DNA of 64,000 nt from contig NZ_CP145335.1 of the NCBI RefSeq assembly GCF_049568105.1, positions 2,046,001-2,110,000 on the forward strand. The letters are read 5' to 3'. This DNA is from Salinisphaera sp049568105. GTDB lineage: Bacteria > Pseudomonadota > Gammaproteobacteria > Nevskiales > Salinisphaeraceae. Under the pieces are notes generated by a model. The model saw only the letters and a program-made list of their open reading frames with translations, did not search any database and was not told where the DNA came from. Positions 63,949 to 64,000 of the stretch are shown in pieces; the stretch's first letter is position 1, and every line of letters begins with the position of its first letter. A program made the translations under genes and the position numbers.

Positions 63949-64000
63949 GTACCCCACATATCGGCGCGGCATTGCCGCGCGTCGAAGGACCGGACAAGCT
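63945..64000 (+). CDS. paoC: Aldehyde oxidoreductase molybdenum subunit, 5' end only
   Basis: Only the first 18 codons are in the window (MSTPHIGAALPRVEGPDK), ending at the edge. The P-R-V-E-G-x-D-K start is typical of large molybdopterin subunits of the xanthine-oxidase family. The ATG overlaps the paoB stop. It should bind molybdenum-molybdopterin cytosine dinucleotide and catalyse aldehyde oxidation. Confidence 0.85.
   Translation, partial: MSTPHIGAALPRVEGPDK

Overview
The window looks like about 64 kb of chromosome from a GC-rich gammaproteobacterium, plausibly a halotolerant, Salinisphaera-like organism. This is inferred from codon use and gene content, including a dif site close to the E. 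coli and Pseudomonas form. Most of it is dense host sequence. One AT-richer patch (about 41.2-51.4 kb) holds a lone gene, a gene-poor stretch and a complete filamentous prophage.

Layout. (1) 0.1-11.2 kb: aerobic cobalamin synthesis and cobalt handling. cobE and cbiD lie on the minus strand. Divergently, a cobalamin riboswitch leads into cbtB, cbtA, a fused ChlI-ChlD chelatase subunit, cobB, cobW and cobN. (2) 11.3-26.3 kb: a CBS-domain protein, a P-type cation ATPase, a tandem universal stress protein, a giant NdvB-like cyclic beta-glucan synthase, a split YeeE/YedE transporter and a second universal stress protein. FNR/ANR-type boxes precede both stress-protein genes. (3) 26.5-36.8 kb: a surface-antigen-like protein, then sulfatase - HAD phosphatase - formylglycine-generating enzyme, a Crp/Fnr regulator, two envelope proteins and a second sulfatase. 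(4) 36.9-41.2 kb: an epimerase and an arsRCHB arsenic operon with a visible operator. (5) 41.5-43.8 kb: a gene that I read as a Tus-like replication-terminator protein, with two oppositely oriented Ter-like/promoter-like repeats upstream and about 0.9 kb of gene-poor DNA. (6) 43.8-51.4 kb: an inovirus prophage of 7,599 bp integrated exactly at the chromosomal dif site. (7) 51.6-58.7 kb: a Cus/Czc-type RND metal efflux system and a CDF transporter. (8) 58.8-62.2 kb: two small unknowns, a DadA-like oxidoreductase, and a TPP riboswitch controlling a PnuC/PnuT-type transporter and a NadR-like kinase. (9) 62.4-64.0 kb: a paoABC-type aldehyde oxidoreductase operon that runs off the end.

The most interesting area is 41.5-51.4 kb. 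The two prophage ends are half-canonical dif sites that rejoin to a near-perfect dif, so this is the replication terminus region. The Tus-like gene lies about 1.1 kb from that dif, with a compact pair of inverted sites between them. Integration also cuts a phage regulatory operon: the attachment core lies in the 3' end of a HTH gene, which keeps a host-encoded tail in the prophage. Its predicted phage form ends in a seven-arginine tail and runs straight into the second regulatory gene.
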